This document shows positions 28,402 through 37,507 of a stretch of DNA of 64,000 nt, in pieces. Each line of letters begins with the position of its first letter. The stretch's first letter is position 1. The notes under the pieces were generated by a model. The model had not been told where the DNA came from and did not search any database. It saw only the letters and a list, made by a program, of their open reading frames with translations. A program made the translations under genes and the position numbers. The stretch is from Microbacterium arborescens (GTDB taxonomy: Bacteria > Actinomycetota > Actinomycetes > Actinomycetales > Microbacteriaceae): positions 1,674,001-1,738,000 of the forward strand of contig NZ_CP128474.1 in NCBI RefSeq assembly GCF_030369635.1. The letters run 5' to 3'.

Positions 28402-29664
28402 ATGATCACCGCCGTCGCTACCGACGTCTCTGAGCGCTTGCGCGCCGCGAAGCGGGCGAGCCGCTCGATCGGCCTCCTCGATGATGCTGCGAAGGCCGCG
28501 CTGCTCGACGCGATCGCCGACGCGCTGATCTCGGACACCGCAGTGATCGTTGCGGCGAACCGTGACGACCTCGCGCGCGGCGACGCGGCCGGCATCTCCG
28601 CGGGCTTGCGCGACCGGCTCGTGCTCGACGATGCGCGCGTCGCCGCGCTCGCGGATGCCGTTCGGGATGTCGCGCGCCTTCCCGACCCCGTGGGCCGTGT
28701 GCTCGACGAGCGAGAGCTGCCCGGCGGTGTCCGACTGCAGAAGGTCTCCGTGCCGTTCGGCGTCGTCGCCTCGATCTACGAGGCGCGCCCCAACGTCACC
28801 GTCGACATCACCGCGCTCGCGCTGCGGTCGGGAAATGCCGTCGTGCTTCGCGGCGGGTCAGCCGCGCAGTCGACGAACGCGGCCCTGATCGAGTCGATGC
28901 GGAACGCGCTTCACCGCGCCGGGGTCGATTCCGACGGCATCCAGACCGTCGACGACTTCGGGCGTGAGGGCGGGCGACTCCTCATGCGCTCTCGCGGACT
29001 CGTCGACGTCCTCGTCCCCCGGGGCAGCGCGCAGCTGATCGAGACCGTCGTGACGGAATCGACGGTTCCGGTGATCGAGACCGGCGCAGGGGTCGTCCAC
29101 ATCGTCCTCGACGAATCGGCGCCGCTCGACTGGGCCCGCGACATCGTCGTGAATGCCAAGGCGCAACGACCGAGCGTATGCAACGCGGTCGAGACCGTGC
29201 TCGTGGTGCGTTCAGCGGCCGAGCGTCTCATCCCGCCCGTATCCGAAGCGCTCACCGGAGCCGGCGTCAGGATTCACGGAGACGACGACGTGCGTCGCCT
29301 CGTGCCACGGGCCGTGCCCGCGACCGAAGACGATTGGGCGACCGAGCACATGAGCCTCGATCTCTCGATGCGGGTGGTCGACGACCTCGATGACGCGCTC
29401 GAGCACATCCGCCGCTACTCGACGATGCACACCGAGGCGATCGTGACCGCCGATGAGGCGAACGCCGAGCGCTTCCTCGCCGAGGTCGATGCGGCGGTCG
29501 TCATGGCGAACGCCTCGACGCGCTTCACCGACGGCGGTGAGTTCGGATTCGGCGCGGAGGTCGGGATATCGACCCAGAAGCTGCACGCCCGGGGTCCGAT
29601 GGGACTCCCCGAACTGACCAGCACGAAGTGGCTCGCGCGCGGCGCCGGGCAGACGCGCGCCTGA
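28402..29664 (+). CDS. proA: Gamma-glutamyl phosphate reductase
   Basis: Second step of proline synthesis, NADPH-dependent reduction of glutamyl phosphate, 420 residues. The aldehyde-dehydrogenase-like fold shows the catalytic cysteine in QRPSVCNAVETVLV and the IYEARPNVTVD segment. ATG 28402 is chosen over GTG 28399 because TAGACT (28390-28395) lies exactly 6 bases before it, giving a leaderless message; no Shine-Dalgarno is visible. The gene therefore has its own promoter as well as likely read-through from proB. Confidence 0.96.
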   Translation: MITAVATDVSERLRAAKRASRSIGLLDDAAKAALLDAIADALISDTAVIVAANRDDLARGDAAGISAGLRDRLVLDDARVAALADAVRDVARLPDPVGRVLDERELPGGVRLQKVSVPFGVVASIYEARPNVTVDITALALRSGNAVVLRGGSAAQSTNAALIESMRNALHRAGVDSDGIQTVDDFGREGGRLLMRSRGLVDVLVPRGSAQLIETVVTESTVPVIETGAGVVHIVLDESAPLDWARDIVVNAKAQRPSVCNAVETVLVVRSAAERLIPPVSEALTGAGVRIHGDDDVRRLVPRAVPATEDDWATEHMSLDLSMRVVDDLDDALEHIRRYSTMHTEAIVTADEANAERFLAEVDAAVVMANASTRFTDGGEFGFGAEVGISTQKLHARGPMGLPELTSTKWLARGAGQTRA

Positions 29665-29711
29665 CCACCTAAACTTGACTTGCGCCGCCGCGCGAAACGA
29701 ACGGAGCCCTG

Positions 29712-29939
29712 ATGACACTCGCCACGATCACCGCATTCGCCGCCGAGCAGACGGAGCACCACGGCAACGTGCAGGCGGAGACGATGATCTTCGGCGTCAT
29801 CGCCCTGGTCATCTTCTTGGCACTGGGGCTCGTGACGTTGTCGTACCGCAACGTCGCCAACCGTCACGCCGGCAAGGCCGAGGCCTACGCAGCAGCGCAC
29901 GGCAACCAACTGACGCAGACGGAGAACGGCCACCACTGA
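29712..29939 (+). CDS. Small single-pass membrane protein upstream of nadD
   Basis: A 75-residue protein with one hydrophobic segment at about residues 25-46 ([21 protein letters not shown]) and a hydrophilic tail rich in Ala, His and Gln. TAAACT at 29670-29675 gives a 36-base leader, and GGAG at 29703-29706 is the ribosome-binding site. It is followed 10 bases later by nadD and so probably shares its transcript. Similar small proteins occur at this position in related genomes; function is unknown. Confidence 0.75.
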   Translation: MTLATITAFAAEQTEHHGNVQAETMIFGVIALVIFLALGLVTLSYRNVANRHAGKAEAYAAAHGNQLTQTENGHH

Positions 29940-29949
29940 GGCCGAACCG

Positions 29950-30546
29950 ATGACGGGAACGCGTGCGCCGCGTATCGGCGTGATGGGCGGCACGTTCGAC
30001 CCGATTCATCATGGACACCTCGTGGCTGCGAGCGAGGTCGCCCAGTCTTTCGACCTCGACGAGGTCATCTTCGTCCCGACGGGAACCCCCTGGCAGAAGT
30101 CCTTCGTGTCGCCGGGGGAGCACCGGTACCTGATGACGGTCATCGCGACCGCATCGAATCCGATGTTCACGGTGAGTCGCGTCGACATCGATCGAGACGG
30201 CCCGACGTACACGATCGACACGTTGCGTGACCTGAAAGCGCAGCGGCCCGACGCGAACTTCTTCTTCATCACCGGAGCCGACGCCATCGCGCAGATTCTC
30301 AGCTGGAGGAACCATGATGAATTGTGGGAGCTCGCCCATTTCGTCGCGGTTTCGCGTCCCGGCCACACGCTTTCGAGTGCCGGACTACCCAGTGATGACG
30401 TGAGCCTGCTCGAGATCCCCGCGCTGGCGATCTCGTCGACCGACTGCCGGGCACGCGTCGGACGCGGACATCCGGTGTGGTACCTCGTCCCGGACGGGGT
30501 CGTCCAATACATTGCGAAGCATCATCTCTATCGGAGCAAGGCATGA
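29950..30546 (+). CDS. nadD: Nicotinate-nucleotide adenylyltransferase
   Basis: Forms deamido-NAD from nicotinate mononucleotide and ATP, 198 residues. The nucleotidyltransferase motif [12 protein letters not shown] lies at about 14-25, and the family [17 protein letters not shown] segment (the ISSTxxR motif) lies near the C-terminus. The stop overlaps the next gene as ATGA at 30543-30546. Together with the acidic membrane protein and rsfS it forms a tightly overlapping operon. Confidence 0.97.
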   Translation: MTGTRAPRIGVMGGTFDPIHHGHLVAASEVAQSFDLDEVIFVPTGTPWQKSFVSPGEHRYLMTVIATASNPMFTVSRVDIDRDGPTYTIDTLRDLKAQRPDANFFFITGADAIAQILSWRNHDELWELAHFVAVSRPGHTLSSAGLPSDDVSLLEIPALAISSTDCRARVGRGHPVWYLVPDGVVQYIAKHHLYRSKA

Positions 30547-31811
30547 GCGACAACGAGCAACAGCCATCGACTCCGCAGCTGACGCGCCGGCAACTGCGTG
30601 AGCTGCGCAACACGGCGTCCAACCCGATCATCGTCGACCCCGACGCCACCGACGACGCGTCCGCGGTCGGAGAGGCGCCGACGCCGGCTCCGGCTCCGCT
30701 GCCGCGCGCCGCGGAGCCCGTGGAGGTGCCGCCGGCACCTGTGCCGCAGGCGTCGGTCGACCTCGGATCGCCGGCGCTCACCCGTCGTCAGGCCCGCTTG
30801 CAGGAGAAGATCCGCACCGCATCCATCCCCGTCGTGACGGCTACCGGAGAGCACCCGACGGTCTCCGGCGATCACGCTGACACCGATCACGCTGACGCCG
30901 ACGTCCCCGAATCGCCGGATTCGACCGGCGAACAGGCGAACGAGGACGTTGACCACGTCGAGGACGGCGCGTCGATCGAGGACGCCGCTGCGGCCGACAT
31001 CGAGCGGGCGGACGCCGACGCCGCGTCCGACGCCCCGGAAGAGGAAGTCCCGGAAGAGGAAGCCCCGGGGGAGGAAACTCCCGAGGAGGACGCCGCCGAT
31101 CACGCCGACGAGGCGGGCGAGTCCGAGGTCGCTGCTCCCGAGGCGGATGAGTCGGAAGTCGTCGAGCACGACGCCGAGCACGACACCGTCGCTCCCGAAG
31201 CTGTCGATGGGGCCTGGGAACCGGCCGCTGAGGCCGAGGCCAAGACCGAGAACCAGGATGCCGGAGTCGCGGAAGCCGAGCATGGCGACGACGAGGAGTC
31301 CGAGCGTCACGTCGTGTCGAACGACCTCGGTGCCGATCTGCTCGCGGGTGAGGCTACGGCGACCGAGGTACCCGCCTCGTTCGATCAGTTGCTCTCGCGC
31401 AGCGCCGCGGCAACGGGCGCCTTCACGACGCCGAACGCTCTCATCCTGGCCGAGAACCCCGACGCGGGCCCGCTGGTGGCACCGGTGACCGCTACGGGCG
31501 AGGTCCTCATCACGGGCACCTTCTCGCTTCCCGAGAACTTCGGTTCGACGGGAGTCGTTCCCGGAGTGGCCGACGGAAAGGAAGTCGACGCGGTCCTCGT
31601 GGACGGCGAGCTTCCGGCGTCATCGTCACCCACGCCCATCGCCGCGAGCGCGGCCATCTCGACCATCAAGAGTGCCGAGGACGTCATCCGTCCGCCGGCA
31701 CCGGAGAAGGGCAGCCGTTGGACGGTCGCCCTCGCCATCACCGCGGGGGCGCTCGCCCTCGCCCTGGCGGGCGTTCTGCTCGTCTCGCTTTTCACAGGAG
31801 TCTTCGGATGA
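30543..31811 (+). CDS. Acidic, tail-anchored protein with duplicated LTRRQ motif
   Basis: A 422-residue protein of unknown function, overlapped by ATGA on both sides (nadD, rsfS). It has two copies of a basic motif, [18 protein letters not shown] at 13-30 and [20 protein letters not shown] at 79-98. The region at about 100-275 is disordered and strongly acidic ([18 protein letters not shown] and similar). A Ser/Thr/Ala-rich part follows. A single transmembrane segment lies at about 398-419 and only two or three residues follow it. No signal peptide is seen, so the bulk is probably cytosolic and tail-anchored. The position between nadD and rsfS suggests a housekeeping role. Confidence 0.8.
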   Translation: MSDNEQQPSTPQLTRRQLRELRNTASNPIIVDPDATDDASAVGEAPTPAPAPLPRAAEPVEVPPAPVPQASVDLGSPALTRRQARLQEKIRTASIPVVTATGEHPTVSGDHADTDHADADVPESPDSTGEQANEDVDHVEDGASIEDAAAADIERADADAASDAPEEEVPEEEAPGEETPEEDAADHADEAGESEVAAPEADESEVVEHDAEHDTVAPEAVDGAWEPAAEAEAKTENQDAGVAEAEHGDDEESERHVVSNDLGADLLAGEATATEVPASFDQLLSRSAAATGAFTTPNALILAENPDAGPLVAPVTATGEVLITGTFSLPENFGSTGVVPGVADGKEVDAVLVDGELPASSSPTPIAASAAISTIKSAEDVIRPPAPEKGSRWTVALAITAGALALALAGVLLVSLFTGVFG

Positions 31812-32197
31812 GTTCACAAGCAGTCATCGACATGGTCGCCGTCGCGGCGGCGGCCGCAGAGTCCAAGGGCGGCGAAGACCTCGTCGCCCTCGACGTGTCG
31901 CAGCCCCTTCCGCTCGTCGACGCCTTCCTTCTCGTCAGCGGCAACAGCGAGCGCAACGTCGCCGCGATCGCCGACGCGGTCGAGGAGGGCATGCTCGAAG
32001 CCGGTCACAAGCGTCTGCGCCGCGAGGGACGCACCGAGTCGCGCTGGGTGCTGCTCGACTTCGGCGACCTCGTCGTGCACGTCTTCCACGAGGAGGAGCG
32101 GGTGTACTACGGCCTCGAGCGCCTCTGGAAGGACTGCCCGGTCATCCCCATCGAGGCGGCCGTGGTCACGAGCACACCCGGAGATGTTGTAAGCTAA
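31808..32197 (+). CDS. rsfS: Ribosomal silencing factor RsfS
   Basis: Binds L14 and blocks subunit joining when nutrients are low, 129 residues. The DUF143-type sequence is clear: LVALDVSQPLPLVDAFLLVSGNS, then GRTESRWVLLDFGDLVVHVF and ERVYYGLERLWKDCP. ATG 31808 overlaps the upstream stop (ATGA). The stop TAA at 32195-32197 is only 27 bases before a tRNA-Ala gene, which may be read through from this operon. Confidence 0.96.
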   Translation: MSSQAVIDMVAVAAAAAESKGGEDLVALDVSQPLPLVDAFLLVSGNSERNVAAIADAVEEGMLEAGHKRLRREGRTESRWVLLDFGDLVVHVFHEEERVYYGLERLWKDCPVIPIEAAVVTSTPGDVVS

Positions 32198-32224
32198 ATG
32201 AGTTGCCGCGAGAGCGGGAACCAC

Positions 32225-32297
32225 GGGCCTGTGGCGCAGCTGGTAGCGCACCTGCATGGCATGCAGGGGGTCAGGGGTTCGAGTCCCCTCAGGTCCA
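32225..32297 (+). tRNA. tRNA-Ala (anticodon GGC)
   Basis: 73-base cloverleaf. Acceptor stem GGGCCTG pairs with CAGGTCC, the anticodon stem CCTGC/GCAGG carries the 7-base loop ATGGCAT with anticodon GGC, and the T-arm is GGGGTTCGAGTCCCC. The CCA end is not encoded (ACCG follows). TAAGCT at 32190-32195 inside the rsfS stop region could be its own -10, otherwise it is read through from rsfS. A strong terminator follows. Confidence 0.97.
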
Positions 32298-32310
32298 CCG
32301 AACAAAGATG

Positions 32311-32338
32311 AAAGGCCCCGCCATCGGCGGGGCTTTTT
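32311..32338 (+). terminator. Terminator after rsfS and tRNA-Ala
   Basis: GCCCCGCC (32315-32322), loop ATC, GGCGGGGC (32326-32333), with AAAG before and TTTTT after; a textbook Rho-independent terminator. Confidence 0.93.
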
Positions 32339-32694
32339 CGTCTCGCCTCTTGTCGTGCACGACAGGTCCCTTATGCGGACGCCAGGCGACCTGTATCGGT
32401 CATCGAATTCACCGGATGCGCCCCTGCAGGTAATGCGAGGCATGCACGCGAATTCGAGTCGACGATGATCCTTTCCGTTTCCTTGGAACGAGCGGCGAGG
32501 GATCCACCGCCGTATCGGCCCGAGCCGCGTCCTGGTACGAGATTCCGCGGGCCGGGAACACGTTCAACTGCATCCTCGGATCGGGGAACAACACGGCCCG
32601 ACGACGCGGTCACATCTCGAATGGTGGGGCGGCGGATCGATCTGCACGCGCGGATCGCAACTCGGCCCCTGACCGGAGAGGTCGTCCCAACGAT
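32339..32694. other. 356-base gene-free stretch downstream of tRNA-Ala
   Basis: No frame here has the strong third-position GC bias of the neighbouring genes, and no product is recognisable. It contains a 14-base perfect palindrome TGTCGTGCACGACA (32351-32364) and two GAATTC sites. I see no repeat of the tRNA 3' end, so nothing proves a former integration. It separates the rsfS/tRNA side from a minus-strand block. Confidence 0.6.
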
Positions 32695-33576
32695 TCAGTC
32701 GCGCGCAGCGGCCGGGGTCAGCACATCGAGCACAGCCCGGCGCAGCGCTTGCCCACGGGTGCTCAAGAGCCGTTGCTGACGAACGTACTCGGCTTTTCCT
32801 TCGGGCGTCTCGATCGCGACGGGGGAGTAGCCCCAATCACGCAGATCATAGGGCGAAGCCCGCATATCGAGCTCACGAATGTCGCGAGCGAGAACGAATG
32901 CGTCCAGGAGAAGGCGCCCCGGCACGAGGGGACCGAGCTTCAGCATCCATTTGTAGACGTCCATGCCTGCGTGCAGGCACCCCGGCTGTTCCCGCGCGAC
33001 GGCGCCCTCGCGATCGAGCGGCTCGCGGTTACGCGGTGCGGCCTCGGCGGTGAAGAAGCGGAACGCATCGAAGTGTGTGCACCGCAGGTCATGCGCCTCG
33101 ACGACGGCATCGGTGCCCGCCGCCCCCAGCCGGAGGGGGATCTCGTGGCGCGTCGCATCGGCGCGGTAGACCATCGCCCACTCGTGCAGGCCGAAGCAGC
33201 CGAACGCCGCGGGGCGGTCGAGAGTCGCTCGCAGGAGGCCGGTGACGCCGCGGTAGAGCGAGCCACGTTCGTGGCGGAACTGCTCGTCGGCGACCCGCAC
33301 GTGGTCATCGTGGACTGTCTCGTACCAGCGCCACCCTCCGCGTGCGTCGGCAGCACCTTCGAGGACGACGCCCGGGCCCGGGTGCCAACGCCGGAGGACG
33401 GCCGGTTTGTAGGAGTAGTAGGTGAAGAGGAAGTCCTCTACCGGGTGCTTCTCGGCGCGGGAAGCACGACGGCGGTGGTCGGCCGTGAGTTCGTCAGCGC
33501 GCTCCGCGTGCACCTCGGACCGTTCACGCCACACCTCGGGTGCGAGCGTCACGGGTTCGGAGAGGCGGAGTGTCAC
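32695..33576 (-). CDS. Alkylbase (3-methyladenine) DNA glycosylase-like protein
   Basis: A 293-residue protein of an actinobacterial family commonly annotated as 3-methyladenine DNA glycosylase. The recognisable segment is KHPVEDFLFTYYSYKPAVLRRWHPG near residues 43-67; later segments include FGLHEWAMVYR and HFDAFRFFTAEAAP. It lacks the sequence signatures I know from AlkA, Tag or AAG, so the catalytic function rests on annotation practice. GTG 33576 is exactly 6 bases after TATCCT (33583-33588, gene direction), so it is leaderless. Its neighbour is an SRAP abasic-site protein. Confidence 0.7.
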   Translation of the reverse strand: MTLRLSEPVTLAPEVWRERSEVHAERADELTADHRRRASRAEKHPVEDFLFTYYSYKPAVLRRWHPGPGVVLEGAADARGGWRWYETVHDDHVRVADEQFRHERGSLYRGVTGLLRATLDRPAAFGCFGLHEWAMVYRADATRHEIPLRLGAAGTDAVVEAHDLRCTHFDAFRFFTAEAAPRNREPLDREGAVAREQPGCLHAGMDVYKWMLKLGPLVPGRLLLDAFVLARDIRELDMRASPYDLRDWGYSPVAIETPEGKAEYVRQQRLLSTRGQALRRAVLDVLTPAAARD

Positions 33577-33613
33577 CTTTCGAGGATAGACACCGGTGCG
33601 TGGCGACGGCGCG

Positions 33614-34321
33614 TCAGGCAGGCTCGATCAGGGACGGCTCGTCGTTGCGCACGTTGCCCACTGCCGCCCCGACAGGGAACCACGTCAGCGTGTCGACGAC
33701 GGACGGTGCCGCGTCGACCACTGCGTCGAGCAGGTCGGCCGGGTACTCGGTGGTGGGATCGAGCCAGACGTCGGCGTACTCGGCGTCGATCATCAGCGGC
33801 ATCCGGTCGTGGATCTGTGCCAGGCCGTCGACAGCCGCGCATGTGAGGATCGTGAAGCTCAGCAGCCAGCGCGCGGGGTCGTCGGCGGGGCGTGCCGGGT
33901 CCTTCCACCACTCGTAGAGCCCGGCGAAGAAGAGCGGCTCGCCGCCTTCGGGCCGAACGAAGTGAGGTGTCTTCGCGCCGGGCTCGCCCTGCCACTCGTA
34001 GTAGCCCGATGCGGGCACGACCGCGCGACGTGAAACGAGCGCGTCGCGAAAGGTCGGCTTCTCGGCCGCTTCTTCGGATCGGGCGTTGAATGCCCGCGAT
34101 CCGACCGAAGGATCTTTGGCCCAGCCGGGAACGAGGCCCCATCGCGCCGACGCCAGCCGACGCGTGGGCGGCTCGGTCTTGGCGGAATCGAGGACGATAG
34201 TCGCTTGAGCGGTGGGTGCGATGTTGAACGAGGGTCCGGGGAGGTCGTCGGGAACGACCTCGGCGCGCAGAACGCTCGCGAGCTCGGAACCGACGCGGGC
34301 TACGACGAAACGACCGCACAT
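33614..34321 (-). CDS. SRAP (HMCES/YedK) abasic-site-binding protein
   Basis: Cys2-peptidase-like protein of 235 residues that forms a thiazolidine crosslink with abasic sites in single-stranded DNA. All key residues are visible: Cys2 after removal of Met1 (MCGRF), Asn33, the FNARSE segment at about 78-83, Glu109 (GYYEW) and His171 (IHDRMP). TACGCT (34328-34333, gene direction) lies 6 bases before the ATG at 34321, so it is leaderless. It stands next to the alkylbase-glycosylase-like gene, whose product would create abasic sites. Confidence 0.95.
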   Translation of the reverse strand: MCGRFVVARVGSELASVLRAEVVPDDLPGPSFNIAPTAQATIVLDSAKTEPPTRRLASARWGLVPGWAKDPSVGSRAFNARSEEAAEKPTFRDALVSRRAVVPASGYYEWQGEPGAKTPHFVRPEGGEPLFFAGLYEWWKDPARPADDPARWLLSFTILTCAAVDGLAQIHDRMPLMIDAEYADVWLDPTTEYPADLLDAVVDAAPSVVDTLTWFPVGAAVGNVRNDEPSLIEPA

Positions 34322-34376
34322 CTCTTCAGCGTACGGGTCAGGTGGAACATCGGAGTGCGCCGCACCCGGTCACGGT

Positions 34377-35411
34377 TCAGTCGCGCGCGATGACGCCGAC
34401 GTCGGCGAGCCGGTCGAGGAGCGCGGCTCCATCCGACCCGGTGACCCACGGCACCTGCGCGGCGGAGTGGTCGTTCACCGCGGTTCGGCCGCCCGCCAGA
34501 ACCGCCTCGGCGGGGGAGAGGCGGCGGATGGCGACCGCGCGCACGCGATCGGGGTACTCGCTGGCGAACGCGGTGTAGAGCGCGTCGTCGTGCTGGCCGT
34601 CGTCGCCCACGAGGAGCCAGCGGACGTGCGGGAACTCCTTCGCGAGGCGCCGGAGGTTCTCGGCCTTGTGATCGCGTCCGCTGCGGAACCAACGGTCGTG
34701 GGTCGGTCCCCAGTCGGTGAGGAGCATCGGGCCGGACGGGAACACGTGGCGCCGCAGGAAGCGGATGAGCGTCGGTGCGACGTTCCAGGCGCCGGTGGAG
34801 AGGTAGATCACCGGGCTGCCGGGACGATCTCGCGTCAGGCGCTCGAGCATGACCGCCATGCCCGGGACCGGCTGGCGGGCATGCTCATCGAGCACGAACG
34901 AGTTCCAGGCGGCGACGAAGGGACGCGGCAGGGCGGTGACCATGACGGTGTCGTCGATGTCGGAGACGATCCCGAAGTCGATGTCGTCGGAGATCACGAA
35001 GACCCGTGTCTCGATGACCTCGCTACCCTCGACGGTCATCGAGATCGTCTGCCAGCCGGGCTCGAGCGCCCCGGGGAGCTCGACGTCGACGACCCCGCCA
35101 CGATCGGCGATGACCTCGTGGGTCGTGCCCGCGATCGTGACCTGCACCTGCGCGAAGGCCACGGGGACCGACGCGAAGCTGCGCCAGCCGCGGACCGATG
35201 CGTATTCGCCGCCCTTCGCGGGGCGCTTCTGGGGCGCGATCAGCACTCGCCCGAGGACGCGGACCCACCCGTCGCCGCCGTAGCCGGGATACGCCGCGAC
35301 GGTCGGTCGTTGACCGCGCGCGCGGGCGCGACGTTCGCGCCACGAGTGGAATCGGCGCTCGAGGCGCGCCAACCACAGGATCTTCTTCCGTGGTGCGGGT
35401 GAGGAAGCCAT
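34377..35411 (-). CDS. App1-type phosphatidate phosphatase (DUF2183)
   Basis: A 344-residue protein. The conserved haloacid-dehalogenase-like acid motif is DIDDT at 151-155. It is followed by IYLSTGAWN and by LVGDDGQHD in the last third, the DUF2183/App1 signature; yeast App1 is a phosphatidate phosphatase. The N-terminal ~150 residues hold a beta-rich accessory part. It lies 4 bases after the DedA stop, so the two share a transcript and may both act on membrane lipids. There is no signal peptide. Confidence 0.9.
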   Translation of the reverse strand: MASSPAPRKKILWLARLERRFHSWRERRARARGQRPTVAAYPGYGGDGWVRVLGRVLIAPQKRPAKGGEYASVRGWRSFASVPVAFAQVQVTIAGTTHEVIADRGGVVDVELPGALEPGWQTISMTVEGSEVIETRVFVISDDIDFGIVSDIDDTVMVTALPRPFVAAWNSFVLDEHARQPVPGMAVMLERLTRDRPGSPVIYLSTGAWNVAPTLIRFLRRHVFPSGPMLLTDWGPTHDRWFRSGRDHKAENLRRLAKEFPHVRWLLVGDDGQHDDALYTAFASEYPDRVRAVAIRRLSPAEAVLAGGRTAVNDHSAAQVPWVTGSDGAALLDRLADVGVIARD

Positions 35412-35415
35412 CGCT

Positions 35416-36096
35416 TCAGTCTTTCACGTCCCCGTCGGCGAGTCGGGTCTTCTCCTCCTCGAGCCGCAGATGACGTGCCTCGCGCCGGGAGATGAGGCGC
35501 TTGATGAGGTAGGCGAGCAGGAGGAAGACCACGATGACGCCGACGAACAGGTAACCGGCGTACTGGATGTTGTCGGAGATCTCGCGATAGGTCTTCGCCG
35601 CGGCCGCGACCACTCCGACGTACAGCGATGTCCAGATGACGCAGGCGGGCGCCGTCCATGCGATGAAACGGCGATACGAGAACCCGCTCATGCCGACCGT
35701 CAAGGGAACCAGCGAATGCAGCACGGGCAGGAAGCGCGAGAGGAAGATAGCGGGACCGCCACGGCGACGGAGGTAGAGCTCCGAACGCACCCAGTTGTCC
35801 TCGCCGATACGGCGGCCGAGGCGCGAGAAGCGGATGCGGGGGCCGAGCCAGCGCCCGAGCGCGAAACCGATCGACTCGCCCGCGAGTGAGCCGGTGACGA
35901 CGGCGGCGCCGAGCACGAAGCCCTCGCCGACGCTCCCGACGGCGGTCGCGGCGACGATGACGACCGTGTCTCCCGGCACCACGAGCCCGATGAGCGCGCT
36001 GGTCTCGAGCATGATCGCGATGCCCGCGACCACCGTGCGCAACACCGGGTCGATGCTCTGCACGGTGTTCAGAATCCAGTCGAGGATCTCGTTCAC
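35416..36096 (-). CDS. DedA/VTT-family membrane protein
   Basis: Membrane protein of 226 residues with about five hydrophobic segments and a reentrant-loop signature of the DedA family (ETSALIGLVVPGDTVVIVAATAV, then FLSRFLPVLHSLVPLTVGMSGFSYRRF). Members flip lipids such as undecaprenyl phosphate. It starts at GTG 36096; TAGGCT in its direction (36103-36108) is exactly 6 bases upstream, so it is leaderless. The App1-type gene follows. Confidence 0.92.
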   Translation of the reverse strand: MNEILDWILNTVQSIDPVLRTVVAGIAIMLETSALIGLVVPGDTVVIVAATAVGSVGEGFVLGAAVVTGSLAGESIGFALGRWLGPRIRFSRLGRRIGEDNWVRSELYLRRRGGPAIFLSRFLPVLHSLVPLTVGMSGFSYRRFIAWTAPACVIWTSLYVGVVAAAAKTYREISDNIQYAGYLFVGVIVVFLLLAYLIKRLISRREARHLRLEEEKTRLADGDVKD

Positions 36097-36102
36097 GCTC
36101 CG

Positions 36103-36132
36103 AGCCTAGGGGCGCCGGCTAAGACATAACCT
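36103..36132. promoter_or_regulatory. Overlapping leaderless promoters of dedA and pabB
   Basis: AGCCTA (36103-36108) is the minus-strand TAGGCT -10 of the DedA gene and TAACCT (36127-36132) is the plus-strand -10 of pabB. Only 18 bp separate them, so the expected -35 of each promoter lies on the -10 of the other and simultaneous binding is unlikely. Confidence 0.65.
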
Positions 36133-36138
36133 GTGACG

Positions 36139-37497
36139 GTGCCCGAGATGACCAGCTTCCGCTGCCTCGACGGCTGGACCGATCCCGCCGAGCTCGTGCG
36201 CGCGGTGCCGGGCGACCACGTCTTCTGGCTCGACGCCGGCGTCGACGCGCATGAGGGCTGGAGCTGGATCGGATCGGGTGCACCCGCCGACGCCCCGGAC
36301 CCGGTGGTCGACGGATCGCAGCGGTCGCGCCGGAGCGGCGCTCGGGACATCGGACCTTTCGTCGGAGGGTGGGTCGGGTGGGTCGGGTACGACGCTGCGG
36401 CATCGCGCGCGGGATCCCCTGCGACGCCGGATGCCGGTGAACCCGAGGCGCTCTGGCTGCGGGTCGACCGATTCGTGGCTTTGGACCACGCACGACGACA
36501 CGTGTGGGTCTCGGCGCCCGACGACAGCATCGAGGACTTCGCGGCAGAGGTCAATGGTTGGCGCGCCACGGTCGCAGCCCGCTCCGGCGCTGGGTCGGTC
36601 GCGCATGCCGTGGATGCGCCGGGAACGCAGAAGCGGGGCCTCGTCGCCGCGGCCCGTGTGGATCCTGAAAGGTATGCCGCGCTCGTCGAGGAATGCCGGC
36701 TCGCGATTCGGCGGGGTGACGCGTACCAGCTCTGCCTGACGACGCGCTTCTCGGTCCGCGACGATCGCCCGATCGACCCGCTCGCCGTGTTCCTGAGGCT
36801 GCGGGCGGCGTCATCCTCGCACCACGGCGGACTGATCCGCTCGGGAGAGCGGGCTCTGATCAGCGCGAGCCCGGAACGGTTCCTCGCACTTGCCGGTGGC
36901 GCCGTGCTCACCAGCCCGATCAAGGGCACACGACCGCGCGGCGGCGACGCGGCATCCGATGCGCGGCTCGTGCGCGACCTCGTTTCGAGTCCGAAGGAGC
37001 GCGCCGAGAACGTCATGATCGTGGACCTCATGCGCAATGACCTGCAGCGGGTCAGCGCGCCTGGATCAGTCGTCGTCGAGCGTCTGCTCGAGGTGGAGAC
37101 CTACCCGACCGTCCATCAGCTCGTCAGCAGCGTGTCGGGCGCGATCCAGCCGGGTACGCGCCTGTCTCAGGTTCTCGCCGCCACCTTCCCCGCCGGGAGC
37201 ATGACCGGTGCACCGAAGCTCTCGGCGATGACGATTCTGAGCGAACTCGAGGACGCGCCTCGAGGTACGTACGCGGGATGCTTCGGCTGGGTCGGCACGG
37301 ACGGCGACGCGGATCTCGCCATGATCATCCGATCGATCGTGGTCGCCGGTGAGCACGCCTACGTCGGGGCCGGCGGCGGCATCACCTGGGGATCCGAGCC
37401 GCAAGCCGAGGTCGACGAGGTCGCGCTGAAAGCGCGGGCGCCCTTGGCCGCGCTCGGTGCGGAGCTGCCGCCCCGGTGGCGGGAGCGGGTCCGGTAG
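36139..37497 (+). CDS. pabB: Aminodeoxychorismate synthase component I
   Basis: Converts chorismate and ammonia to aminodeoxychorismate for folate synthesis, 452 residues. The chorismate-binding domain covers about 170-440, with [13 protein letters not shown] (the PIKGT lysine of PabB enzymes), [12 protein letters not shown] and [12 protein letters not shown]. The N-terminal half is a degenerate subdomain. GTG 36139 is preferred over GTG 36133 and ATG 36148 because TAACCT (36127-36132) lies exactly 6 bases before it. The partner PabA is not adjacent. Its TAG stop sits inside the -10 box of leuS. Anthranilate synthase is less likely given the PIKGT motif. Confidence 0.87.
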   Translation: MPEMTSFRCLDGWTDPAELVRAVPGDHVFWLDAGVDAHEGWSWIGSGAPADAPDPVVDGSQRSRRSGARDIGPFVGGWVGWVGYDAAASRAGSPATPDAGEPEALWLRVDRFVALDHARRHVWVSAPDDSIEDFAAEVNGWRATVAARSGAGSVAHAVDAPGTQKRGLVAAARVDPERYAALVEECRLAIRRGDAYQLCLTTRFSVRDDRPIDPLAVFLRLRAASSSHHGGLIRSGERALISASPERFLALAGGAVLTSPIKGTRPRGGDAASDARLVRDLVSSPKERAENVMIVDLMRNDLQRVSAPGSVVVERLLEVETYPTVHQLVSSVSGAIQPGTRLSQVLAATFPAGSMTGAPKLSAMTILSELEDAPRGTYAGCFGWVGTDGDADLAMIIRSIVVAGEHAYVGAGGGITWGSEPQAEVDEVALKARAPLAALGAELPPRWRERVR

Positions 37498-37507
37498 CCT
37501 GGAAGCG

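Noticed and set aside
32225..32297. tRNA-Ala as the attachment site of a present genomic island
   Set aside because: No second copy of the tRNA 3' end, no integrase and no foreign composition downstream in the window.
32371..32613. An 80-codon minus-strand open frame in the gap after tRNA-Ala
   Set aside because: No ribosome-binding site, no -10 at leaderless distance, no codon bias and no family resemblance.
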